64,000 nt of DNA, taken from assembly GCA_910589275.1 (NCBI GenBank), contig CAJUTH010000001.1, forward strand, positions 1 through 64,000, in the 5' to 3' direction. This stretch comes from an uncultured Dorea sp. Its GTDB lineage: Bacteria > Bacillota > Clostridia > Lachnospirales > Lachnospiraceae. The position numbers were made by a program, and so were the translations under genes. The stretch's first letter is position 1. Each line of letters opens with the position of its first letter. Below, in pieces: positions 24,807 to 33,066 of this stretch. Under the pieces are notes generated by a model that worked only from the letters and a program-made list of their open reading frames with translations, did not search any database and was not told the DNA's origin.

Positions 24807-25772
24807 ATGGCATTAGCACAGGATCACAAACACGATTTGAAGGTGAAGGCGGCTTATTATTACTATAAGAAGGATAGGAAGCTTGCGGATATTGCGGAGA
24901 CTCTGGGAGTCTCCAGGGTTACGCTTAATAAGCTTTTGCAGGAAGCAAGGGAAGAAGGTATCGTAAGGATTGATATTATTGACAGAGAGAATGTGACGGG
25001 GGTGCTTGAGCTGGAAGAATTGGCTAAGGAGAGATTCGGGCTGAAGAATATCATGATCGCGCAGCCAGTATCAAACGATTATCACGACGTAGCGCGTATG
25101 GCGGCAAGAATGGTAGACAGTATGATGTTTGACGGAATTAAAATTTCGCTGACATGGGGGGCCACGCTGGAACTTCTGGTTGATTATCTTACCGGCAGTA
25201 ATTTTATTAAAGACATTGAAGTATATACTTTGCTGGGAGCGCAGGGGAGTATTGGGATGCAGATGCAGCCGAATACCATTGCACAGAACCTTTTAAAAAA
25301 GTATAAGGGAACGGGATATGTAATGAATGCTCCGTTTATGTGTGAGACTGCCGAAGCAGCCCGGTGCATTATGAATGACGCCTCTTTTACATCTATAGTG
25401 AAGAAGGCGGGTGAATCGGATCTGACGCTGGTAGGAATCGGGCCGACGCCAAGTACTGCGGCCAGCCGTTCAAAGATGCGGTATGATGTGGAAACTCTGA
25501 AAGAATTGAAAAGCAGCAACGTGTGCGGGGATATCTGTTCGAATTTTTATGATATATATGGAAATATCAGTGACAATCCTCTGTGCAGCCGGTTCGTCAA
25601 GGTCAGTATGGATGAGATCAAGAAACATAAAAATGTAGTGGGAATCGCCAGCGGCGACCATAAGATTGCTTCTATTCTGGGCGCATTGAACGGGGGATGC
25701 CTGGATACACTTATTACAGACCAGAGTACCATGGTCGGAGTAATAGAGATGGCGGACAGGCTGGGAATCTGA
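24807..25772 (+). CDS. SorC/DeoR-family sugar-responsive transcription regulator
   Basis: A 321-aa regulator. Seen: an N-terminal HTH (KLADIAETLGVSRVTLNKLL, about 25-45) and a C-terminal sugar-phosphate-binding SorC domain (about 60-320) with GIGPTPSTAA and VGIASGDHKIASILGAL motifs. SorC proteins bind DNA as oligomers and respond to phosphorylated sugars. ATG 24807 follows AGGAGG. It is divergent from the glycyl radical enzyme and upstream of the importer genes, so it most likely senses the phosphorylated substrate made by the PfkB kinase and controls both arms. Confidence 0.9.
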   Translation: MALAQDHKHDLKVKAAYYYYKKDRKLADIAETLGVSRVTLNKLLQEAREEGIVRIDIIDRENVTGVLELEELAKERFGLKNIMIAQPVSNDYHDVARMAARMVDSMMFDGIKISLTWGATLELLVDYLTGSNFIKDIEVYTLLGAQGSIGMQMQPNTIAQNLLKKYKGTGYVMNAPFMCETAEAARCIMNDASFTSIVKKAGESDLTLVGIGPTPSTAASRSKMRYDVETLKELKSSNVCGDICSNFYDIYGNISDNPLCSRFVKVSMDEIKKHKNVVGIASGDHKIASILGALNGGCLDTLITDQSTMVGVIEMADRLGI

Positions 25773-25897
25773 CAAATCCGACATGGGAGGTACCCGGACC
25801 TGCGGCATCGCTGACAGTGAGTTTTATTTGCCTGCGAGCAATTGAAACTATATAGAAAGCTAACTTAATAAACACAACACACAAGGAGGGTACAAAC

Positions 25898-26968
25898 ATG
25901 AAAAAGAGACTGGTTAGGATGGCTGCACTTATGATGAGCGCAACAATGTTACTGTCTGTGGCGGGCTGTGGGAGCAGCGGAACGCCTTCTGATCCTGACA
26001 CAAAGAAAGAAGAGAAGGAGGAGCAGGCAGAAGAGGGGGCCGCTGATATTGAGTATGTGGAATATCCGTTGGCGCAGGTCTATGATACGGATATGAGCGT
26101 TCTGAAAGATATGAAAATCGGATTTGCTCAGCGGACAACATCGATTGCATGGGAGACGGCGGTTCTCAATAATATGATCGAAACGGCGGACAAGTATGGG
26201 GCTGAGCTCATTTATACCGATGCGGGAAACGACCAGACGAAACAGCTCTCAGATGTAGAGGATCTTTGTTCGCAGGGGATAGATGCGCTTGTATATCCGG
26301 CAGTTGAATATGAGTCTGGTGCAGCGGCGCTTGAGATTGCGGCGGATTATGAGGTACCCGTTTTCTTGCTTTCTCAGGATTGTAAGAAGACAGAAGATCA
26401 GTATGTGGCGGCGGCATATGGCGATTATGTTATGGATGCCAGATTGTGTGGGGAATGGATTGTAAATAATCTTGACAGTGCTAAGATTGTTGAGATCCAG
26501 GGACAGCTTGGAACTGATACAGAAATGCGCCGGGAAAAGGGTTTTGGAGAAGCCATTGCCGCAGGAGGAGATAAATATGAGATTATAGTCCAGCAGACGG
26601 GAAATTTTGTTATGGATGATGCGCAGCAGGCTATGGAAAATATCATTCAATCAAAGGCCGGACAGTTTGATACGGTATTCTGCCACAATGACGAGATGGC
26701 ATTAGGCGTATGCGCAGCATTGAAGGCAAATCAGTTGAACGATATTACAGTAGTGGCTGTCGATGGGCAGAAGGCAGCGGTTCAGAAGATCATCGACGGG
26801 GAAATATCGGCGATCGCGATCTGTGATACAAGGCAGGCAGAATATGCATTTTCCATGATTGCCGCATGGAAAAACGGCGATGATATGATCAAGGATACTA
26901 GTATTCCATCTGAGATGATTGACAGCGTCAACGCCAAAGAGGCAATGACAAACGGTATGGCATTCTAA
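25898..26968 (+). CDS. Ribose-type ABC transporter substrate-binding lipoprotein
   Basis: A 356-aa extracellular sugar-binding lipoprotein (periplasmic-binding-protein-like I fold). Seen: signal peptide with lipobox VAGC and lipidated Cys24, an acidic linker, and two Rossmann-like lobes with IGFAQRTTSIAWETAV, DAGNDQTKQLSDVEDL and FCHNDEMALGVCAALKAN, the RbsB/XylF-like pattern. Start ATG follows AAGGAGGG. It is 125 bp from the regulator and is followed by a stable hairpin, as is common for binding proteins made in excess over the membrane parts. It determines substrate specificity; candidates are pentoses, ketoses or sugar acids. Confidence 0.9.
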   Translation: MKKRLVRMAALMMSATMLLSVAGCGSSGTPSDPDTKKEEKEEQAEEGAADIEYVEYPLAQVYDTDMSVLKDMKIGFAQRTTSIAWETAVLNNMIETADKYGAELIYTDAGNDQTKQLSDVEDLCSQGIDALVYPAVEYESGAAALEIAADYEVPVFLLSQDCKKTEDQYVAAAYGDYVMDARLCGEWIVNNLDSAKIVEIQGQLGTDTEMRREKGFGEAIAAGGDKYEIIVQQTGNFVMDDAQQAMENIIQSKAGQFDTVFCHNDEMALGVCAALKANQLNDITVVAVDGQKAAVQKIIDGEISAIAICDTRQAEYAFSMIAAWKNGDDMIKDTSIPSEMIDSVNAKEAMTNGMAF

Positions 26969-26979
26969 GAGGAAAATAT

Positions 26980-27009
26980 ACAGGAAGCCGCAGCTTTAAG
27001 GCTTCCTGT
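26980..27009 (+). other. Hairpin between binding-protein and ATPase genes
   Basis: A perfect 10-bp stem (ACAGGAAGCC 26980-26989 with GGCTTCCTGT 27000-27009, 10-base loop) follows the binding-protein stop by 11 bp. No strong T run follows, so it probably stabilises the upstream mRNA or gives partial termination instead of full stop. Confidence 0.7.
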
Positions 27010-27037
27010 AATTTCTTACATATTTGGAGGAACCGAA

Positions 27038-28568
27038 ATGCAGGAAAAGAAAGTATTGCTGGAAATGCGGGGTATCTACAAATCCTTCATAGGCGTGAAC
27101 GCTTTAAAAGGGGTCGACCTGGTGGTTAGGGAGGGGGAAGTCCACGCCCTGCAGGGTGAAAATGGCGCCGGGAAATCAGTATTGATTAAAATTTTGACAG
27201 GTATCTATGCGAGGGATGCCGGCAGCATCATTTTTAATGGAGAAGAAGTTGATTTCAGCCTGCCGTCTCAGGCGCAGGAAAAAGGAATCTATACCATTTA
27301 CCAGGAGTTAGACACAGTTCCTGAACTAAGTATTGCGGAGAATATGTTTCTTGGTAATGAGATTAGAAAAAAGAGTGGAATCATAGACTGGAAGGCCACC
27401 TATGCGCGGGCTGCAAAGATTCTTGGCGGTTTTAATCTGGATATTGACGTTACAAAACCCATCCGGACACTGTCAACGGCAATGCAGCAGATTGTTTCGA
27501 TCGCGGCGGTGGTGTCGAGGGATGCGAAGCTGATCATTATGGATGAGTCCACCTCTTCTTTGGATGAGAAGGAAGTTGCTCTATTGATGGATATTATACG
27601 ACGGCTGCGGGACAATAACGCGGCGGTGATTTTTATTACCCACAGGTTGAATGAAATATATGAAATCTGTGAAAAAGCGACCATTATCAAGGATGGGGAA
27701 CTGGTAGGGTGTTATGACATTCCGGCGCTTGACCGGCTCTCGCTGATATCGAAAATGATTGGAAGAGACGCTTCTTCCATTATGGGCTATCAGAAAAAAT
27801 ACAACAAAGAAACGGAAACAAGCGAGTGTATCTGTGAGCTTGAAACGGTATACGACAAAAATAAGCTAAAAGGCGCCAGCTTCCATTCTGAAACAGGGAG
27901 AGATCCTTGGATTGGCAGGACTGCTCGGTTCCGGGAGAACCGAACTTGCCAACGTGATGTTTGGAAATAACAGGATAAGAGAAGGAGTAATGAAAATAAA
28001 GGGCCGGCCGGTGAAAATGACTTCTGTGCGGGATGCGCTGGCGAAAAAGATAGTCCTCTGCCCGGAGGAACGGAAACGGGACGCGGTTTTTCCAGATATG
28101 TCTATTAAAGATAATATGACGATGATGATATTGAAAGATATCAGTAAGTTTGGGTTTATCAATTTAAAGAAGCAGGAGGAAATAGCACAGCATTATATTA
28201 GACTGCTGAAGGTTAAGACGCCGGGGACAAAGCAGAGGATCAAATTTTTAAGCGGCGGGAATCAGCAGAAATGTATTATTGCGAGAGGGCTGTCTTCTTC
28301 ACCCGAAATCGTGATTCTTGATGAACCTACACGGGGGATCGACGTAGGGGCCAAGATGGAGATTGAGCTGCTGATCCAGGATATTGCAAAACAAGGGATC
28401 AGCGTTGTGATGATTTCTTCAATTTTGGAAGAATTGTCGCGGAATTGCGACCGGGTTGTCGTCATAAGAGAAGGGAAAGAAATTTGTGAATTATGTGGCG
28501 GCGATATATCGGAGGAACGTATTATTCACAGGATTTCTGAGGCATATTCTGAAAAGGCGGAGGGCTGA
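27038..28568 (+). pseudogene. Ribose-type ABC transporter ATP-binding protein, frameshifted (RbsA-like)
   Basis: A tandem-ATPase importer subunit split by one frameshift. Seen in frame one (27038-27970): first nucleotide-binding domain with Walker A GENGAGKS (40-47), a Q-loop with YQELD, and Walker B IIMDESTSSLD. Homology then changes frame near 27905 (after ETG) to a second frame that has LAGLLGSGRTELANVMFG, signature LSGGNQQKC and Walker B VILDEPTRGID, and runs to 28568. Removing one base near 27902-27906 restores a 509-aa protein, the normal RbsA length. It may be a real mutation, a sequencing error or an unusual +1 shift. If real, import through this system would be impaired. Confidence 0.85.
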
Positions 28569-28572
28569 ACGG

Positions 28573-29610
28573 ATGGTAAAAGAAAAAGAAGTACAGGCGC
28601 TTAAGAAGCGTGGCGATCAGGCATTAAGGCGCCGTGAATTCACGGCCAGATATGGAGCGATTTTGGTATTTATTGCGCTTACAATTGTAAATTTATGTAT
28701 CACGCCGAATTTTTTTAGCATGTTTACTGTTTGGAACATTATTATCCAGTCAGCCCCGACAATCATTACAGCAATGGGCATGACATTTGTAATTGCAGTT
28801 TCGGGCATTGATATCAGTGTTGGTTCTTCCATGGCTTTGAGTACAATTATAAGCACATTGATGATGGCGCAGGGTTATTCAGCTATTTTGTGTTCTTTTG
28901 TAGGGATTGCGGCAGGCTTTGGGCTTGGATTGATGATCGGAACGCTTACGGTAAAATTTGATATTCAGCCGATGGTTCTCACACTTGCGTTTATGATCAT
29001 GCTGCGCAGCGCGTCAAGGATCACATGCAGTGATAAAAGTATCCAGGTTTTAAATGAAGCATTTACAAGTATTGGGATGCTCCGGTTTGGGACAGTTCCG
29101 ATTCAGCTTATTTATGTGGCTGCGATCACAGCCCTTTTCTATATTATTGCGGAATTTACTGTTTTTGGGAAGTCGGTAGAAGCAATCGGGAATAATAGTA
29201 TGGCGGCGAAACTTTCCGGAATACGGTCAGATCTGATCGCAGTTTTGACTTATGCGATTCTTGGAGGGCTTGCAGCAACAGCAGGTCTTTTGACTGTGGC
29301 CCGTTCCATGAATTGTAATCCTAGTTCTTTTGGAATGGGTATGGAGATGGAGGCGATCGCTGCAGTTGTCATCGGAGGCACATCTATGTCCGGTGGGAAA
29401 CCGAGGGTGCTTGGGACCTTGGCCGGCTGTTTTATTATGACACTGATTACGATGACGGTGAATATGAATGGGATCCCGGCATCTTATTCTATGATATTTA
29501 AGGCGGTCATTATTGTAATGGCGGTATATCTGCAGTCGGATCAGATTCTTGGACGCAGGAAATCAGGAATGAGTATGATATGGAGAAAGAGAAAGGAGGC
29601 AAGGCAATGA
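28573..29610 (+). CDS. Ribose-type ABC transporter permease (first)
   Basis: A 345-aa membrane protein of the RbsC/AraH permease family (BPD_transp_2). Seen: about eight to ten hydrophobic helices starting with YGAILVFIALTIVNLCI, the AMGMTFVIAVSGIDISVGS motif, and the conserved cytoplasmic loop with AIGNNSMAAKLSGI that contacts the ATPase, then EAIAAVVIGGTSMSGGKP. ATG 28573 is chosen because it follows the ATPase stop closely; the frame is open further upstream within the ATPase gene. The last bases overlap the next permease (ATGA), which suggests the two form a heterodimeric channel. Confidence 0.9.
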   Translation: MVKEKEVQALKKRGDQALRRREFTARYGAILVFIALTIVNLCITPNFFSMFTVWNIIIQSAPTIITAMGMTFVIAVSGIDISVGSSMALSTIISTLMMAQGYSAILCSFVGIAAGFGLGLMIGTLTVKFDIQPMVLTLAFMIMLRSASRITCSDKSIQVLNEAFTSIGMLRFGTVPIQLIYVAAITALFYIIAEFTVFGKSVEAIGNNSMAAKLSGIRSDLIAVLTYAILGGLAATAGLLTVARSMNCNPSSFGMGMEMEAIAAVVIGGTSMSGGKPRVLGTLAGCFIMTLITMTVNMNGIPASYSMIFKAVIIVMAVYLQSDQILGRRKSGMSMIWRKRKEARQ

Positions 29611-30563
29611 AAGAACGGATTAAAGGTTTTTCTAAAGACTATGCCGCATTCATTGCAATGCTTATTATTATCGCGGCGGCGTCTCTTCTGTTTGACAATT
29701 TCTTTTCGGCAAATAATTTTAATAATCTGTTTAAAAGAGCAAGTATCATCGGCATTATGGCGATTGGGGAAGCATTTGTTATTCTGACGGGGAGCATTGA
29801 TCTTTCTGTTGGTTATCAGTGCGGCTTTGCATCAATCATTGCAGCTATGATAGGGGCGGCGACGGGGAACATGGCGCTTATGATTGTTGTACCTGTGATT
29901 GTCGGCGCTTTTTGGGGCATGCTGAATGGGTTTTGCGTAACAAAACTCCGTGTGCAGCCATTTATCGTTACGCTGGCTGCTATGTCGTGTATCAATGGAG
30001 TAGGGCTTCTGATCACAGACGGAGGTAATTCTATTGGTATTGAGCACGATTTGTTTAACAGGATGGGGACGGAATCTATCGGAATACTGCCGGTTTCTGC
30101 AGTTATCATGCTGGCAGTTGTCCTGACTGCGGCCATGGCTTCTAAGTATCTGCGTTTTGGCAGATACTGCTATGCGATAGGAGGAAATGAGGATTCTGCT
30201 ATCATGAAAGGAATACCTGTGGATAGGATTAAATTTTTGACCTATGTTCTGAGCGGCATGTGCTCTGCTTTGGCGGGAGTAGTTATGGCGGCAAGGACCC
30301 ATTCGGGCAATATCCTTCTTGGGGAAGGTTACGAGATGAACGCCTTGGCGGCAGCAGTCCTGGGGGGGATTCTTCTTAGCGGCGGCCGGGGCAAAGTGAT
30401 TAACTCCATGTGGGGCGCTATTATTATCATGATAATTGGGAATATCATTAATTTAAATAAGAATATTCCTTATCAGTGGGAAGGCTGTGTTACCGGCGGA
30501 ATCCTGCTTTTGATCCTGATTGCCCAGTCTGTTATTACAAGAGTATCAAAGGCGGAAGCTTAA
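29607..30563 (+). CDS. Ribose-type ABC transporter permease (second)
   Basis: A 318-aa permease paralogous to the one upstream. Seen: GEAFVILTGSIDLSVGYQCG, the loop AIGGNEDSAIMKGI, and NALAAAVLGGILLSGGRGK, with hydrophobic helices throughout. Start ATG 29607 overlaps the previous stop by 4 bp and has AAAGGAGG upstream. Two different permeases with one tandem ATPase is a common variant of ribose/galactofuranose-type importers. It is 32 bp upstream of the amidohydrolase gene, so import and catabolism are co-transcribed. Confidence 0.9.
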   Translation: MKERIKGFSKDYAAFIAMLIIIAAASLLFDNFFSANNFNNLFKRASIIGIMAIGEAFVILTGSIDLSVGYQCGFASIIAAMIGAATGNMALMIVVPVIVGAFWGMLNGFCVTKLRVQPFIVTLAAMSCINGVGLLITDGGNSIGIEHDLFNRMGTESIGILPVSAVIMLAVVLTAAMASKYLRFGRYCYAIGGNEDSAIMKGIPVDRIKFLTYVLSGMCSALAGVVMAARTHSGNILLGEGYEMNALAAAVLGGILLSGGRGKVINSMWGAIIIMIIGNIINLNKNIPYQWEGCVTGGILLLILIAQSVITRVSKAEA

Positions 30564-30595
30564 GATACAGAGAAAGGTTTGAGGAGGTATTTATT

Positions 30596-31834
30596 ATGGG
30601 AAGGTATTATGCTGATTTATACGAAGAAATATTGAATTATCCAACGATTGATACGCACTGCCATCATATTCCGGATAATCCATACCCGAAGTTTGGTAAG
30701 ATTTTTCATGTACCGGAAGACCATTTTGTGGGTTTTAATCTGGACAAAATTCTGGAAACTTCCTATGTGGAATGGTGCGGCGTTAGATTTGACTCTACGC
30801 ATGAGGGAAGAGCGAAATACCTCGATAAGGTGAAATATAAAGCGTTCTTTCGGGCGCTTCAAAAGAGTATCATGAAAATATATGATATTAACCGTGAGCT
30901 TACCCCGGATAACTGGGATGAATATAATCGGATTATCTCTGGGAAATATGAACAGAATGAGGACTGGCAGTTGACAATATTAAAAGATATCTGCAGGTTT
31001 GAAAAAATTATTTTAGATGCTTATTGGAAACCAGGTGATAAAAACGGCCATCCGGAATTGTATGCAAGTACGTTCCGCATTGACCCATTCTTCTGCGGAT
31101 ACGATAAGATGGCTGAAGACCATGATGGGTTCAATGTTTATAAGCATTATGGGAAAGAGTTTGTCAACATTGATGAATTTATGGAATTTATGTACGAAAC
31201 CATCCGCGGTCAGATTGAGGGCGGGTGTAGCTGTATTAAAAATGCAATTGCGTATGATCGGAATCTGGAGTTCAAAACAGTTACCCGGGACGAGGCGAAT
31301 AAGGTTTTTGAAAATAAGAATTATACTTCGGCAGATATTGCAAATTTTCAAGATTATATGTTTGACGGCGTCTGCAGGATAGCAGCGGAACTGGACGTGC
31401 CGGTTCAGTGCCATACCGGAATGGGGCAGATCGGAAATACAAGGGCGATAAAAATGCTGAATGTAATACGAAAGAATCCGGATACGAAATTTTCACTAAT
31501 GCATGGCAGTTTTCCATGGACGTCTGATATCCTTGCGTATATGGACATGTATCCGAATGTATATTCCGATATCGTTTGGCTTCCGGCGCTTTCGCCGACG
31601 ACCGGAGAATACATGCTGCATCAATTGATTGAAGTGGGGACGTCTGATAAAGTATTCTGGGGATGCGATAGCTGGAATTCGGAAGAGAGTTATGGGGCGA
31701 AATTGACTCTGGCCGACGTATTGGCAAAAGTTCTTGAAAAGAAGGTTGAAGACGGTTATTTTGGGCTGAGCCATGCGCATGAGATGATCGATAAGATTCT
31801 GCGTTCCAATGCGAAAGAGCTGTTCAAATTATAA
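30596..31834 (+). CDS. Metal-dependent amidohydrolase-family enzyme (Amidohydro_2-like)
   Basis: A 412-aa cytosolic enzyme with a TIM-barrel amidohydrolase layout. Seen: HxH after strand 1 (DTHCH, His21 and His23), a lysine in CIKNAIAYDRNL (Lys215), His273 (VQCHTGMG), His303 (SLMHGSFPW) and Asp358 (FWGCDSW), together a complete metal site. Members of this superfamily include lactonases, decarboxylases and uronate isomerases. ATG 30596 follows GAGGAGG. It lies between the importer and the epimerase, so it probably acts on the imported substrate or an intermediate, for example opening a lactone or isomerising an acid. The reaction is not known. Confidence 0.82.
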   Translation: MGRYYADLYEEILNYPTIDTHCHHIPDNPYPKFGKIFHVPEDHFVGFNLDKILETSYVEWCGVRFDSTHEGRAKYLDKVKYKAFFRALQKSIMKIYDINRELTPDNWDEYNRIISGKYEQNEDWQLTILKDICRFEKIILDAYWKPGDKNGHPELYASTFRIDPFFCGYDKMAEDHDGFNVYKHYGKEFVNIDEFMEFMYETIRGQIEGGCSCIKNAIAYDRNLEFKTVTRDEANKVFENKNYTSADIANFQDYMFDGVCRIAAELDVPVQCHTGMGQIGNTRAIKMLNVIRKNPDTKFSLMHGSFPWTSDILAYMDMYPNVYSDIVWLPALSPTTGEYMLHQLIEVGTSDKVFWGCDSWNSEESYGAKLTLADVLAKVLEKKVEDGYFGLSHAHEMIDKILRSNAKELFKL

Positions 31835-31856
31835 TATATGGTTTTGGTGGTGTATT

Positions 31857-32606
31857 ATGGCAAATGTGTCAGTATCTATACTGGGATGCGATTTTACTAA
31901 AATTGGGGAACAGGTGTCAGAGGCGGAAGCGGCTGGGGCGGATATCATCCATATTGATGTGATGGACGGGGTTTATGTGGAAAATCTTTCTTTTGGGCCG
32001 CAGATGGTGAGGGACTTAAAAAAGATCTGCCGGCTTCCCATGTCCGTTCATTTTGAACTGGTAAGGCCGGAGACGTATTTTAAAATGTTTTATGACGCTG
32101 GGGCGGATTATATTACATTTCAGATGGATGCCTGCTGGAATCCGCTGCATATGCTGAACGTGATAAAGAAAGCGGGTCTAAAAGCGGGGCTTGGAATCGG
32201 ACCGGCTTACAGCGTAGAACCGCTCCGTTATGCGCTTCCTCATATCGATGGATTGATTCTTATGAGCGTGGAGCCAGGATACGGCGGACAAGCTTTTGAG
32301 GATACCGTTTATGATAAGGTACGCCGTGCCCGTAAGATTATGGATGAGACCGGGATCCATGTGCCAATCAGTATAGACGGCGGAGTAAACGAAGAGAGGG
32401 GACGCCGGCTTGTGAGTGCGGGAGCAGATATTCTTATTGCAGGGAGTTATGTGTTTGGAGCAGATTCTATTACGGGGGCAGTACAGGCATTAAAAGGTTT
32501 GAAACGCGCGCCGGATGGAATTTGGGAAAAACCCTTGACGAAATCTGTCTTTGTCGACTATAATGACATGGTAAAAAATGATGACGGAGACAGTAAGATG
32601 TTTTGA
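31857..32606 (+). CDS. Ribulose-phosphate 3-epimerase-like protein
   Basis: A 249-aa TIM-barrel enzyme of the RPE family, which epimerises C3 of keto-sugar phosphates. Seen: HIDVMDG (His32, Asp34), SVHFEL (His65) and SIDGGVN (Asp174), so the four metal ligands and the two acid-base aspartates are present. The usual VNPGFGGQ loop reads VEPGYGGQ here, with Glu for Asn, and the C-terminus carries about 25 extra residues. These differences suggest a specialised sugar-phosphate substrate and not the housekeeping ribulose-5-phosphate epimerase. Start ATG 31857 follows GGTGG. It is the last gene of the locus. Confidence 0.85.
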   Translation: MANVSVSILGCDFTKIGEQVSEAEAAGADIIHIDVMDGVYVENLSFGPQMVRDLKKICRLPMSVHFELVRPETYFKMFYDAGADYITFQMDACWNPLHMLNVIKKAGLKAGLGIGPAYSVEPLRYALPHIDGLILMSVEPGYGGQAFEDTVYDKVRRARKIMDETGIHVPISIDGGVNEERGRRLVSAGADILIAGSYVFGADSITGAVQALKGLKRAPDGIWEKPLTKSVFVDYNDMVKNDDGDSKMF

Positions 32607-32881
32607 AAGTTTAGATGCTGTTGAGTACGAGACGGCGCTGATTCAGCGAGCCGGGGACGGTGGGAGCCTGGTACGAGTAGAGACAGTCTGAATATCACTC
32701 CCGAGTTGCGGTTTTTGAACAGCTTCTTCTATATTAGTATTGATCGGTTATTGGCCGCGGGAGAAGATAAGTAGAAAGCGACGGAGTTCCCCCGTTACAG
32801 GGAAGGCATATTATAGTATGTTTAGGTGGTTTATAAGCGAGGCATTCAGGCTTTCGTCCTATTCAGGGCGGAAGCCTTTTT
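32607..32881 (+). promoter_or_regulatory. T-box riboswitch (isoleucine) for ileS
   Basis: A leader of about 275 bp upstream of ileS with T-box features: stem I region with GAATATCACTCC, in which ATC (32694-32696) is the isoleucine specifier codon; a T-box-like sequence AGGTGGTTTATAAGCGAG around 32824-32841 (divergent from the AAGGTGGTACCGCG consensus); and a terminator stem (32848-32859 with 32866-32877, G-U pairs included) ending in TTTTT. Uncharged tRNA-Ile would stabilise the antiterminator and allow ileS transcription. It begins right after the epimerase stop. Confidence 0.8.
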
Positions 32882-33036
32882 ATGATATAGGAAACTTTGT
32901 TTCCTAATCATAAAAACCCTCCGGGGGGATGCGCACTCGCGCGAAGAGGAAATATGTCGCAAGCGACCGCGCTCGGCGCGAGAATGTGCTTTGGCACATT
33001 CTTTATTATGATATAGGAAACTTTGTTTTCTAATCA
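32881..33036 (+). repeat. Hairpin-rich repeat element bounded by 30-bp direct repeats
   Basis: Two nearly identical 30-bp copies (32881-32910 and 33007-33036, one mismatch) each contain the hairpin TAGGAAAC-TTT-GTTTCCTA. Between them lie further hairpins: CTCGCGC/GCGCGAG (about 32935-32941 with 32976-32982), GTCGC-AA-GCGAC inside that, and GAATGTGC-TTTG-GCACATTC just before the second copy. It separates the T-box terminator from the ileS ribosome site. It looks like a small dispersed REP/MITE-like unit; the last hairpin could also terminate or slow transcription. Confidence 0.65.
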
Positions 33037-33066
33037 GAAAGAATCTATAAGAGAAGGAGGCTGGTT

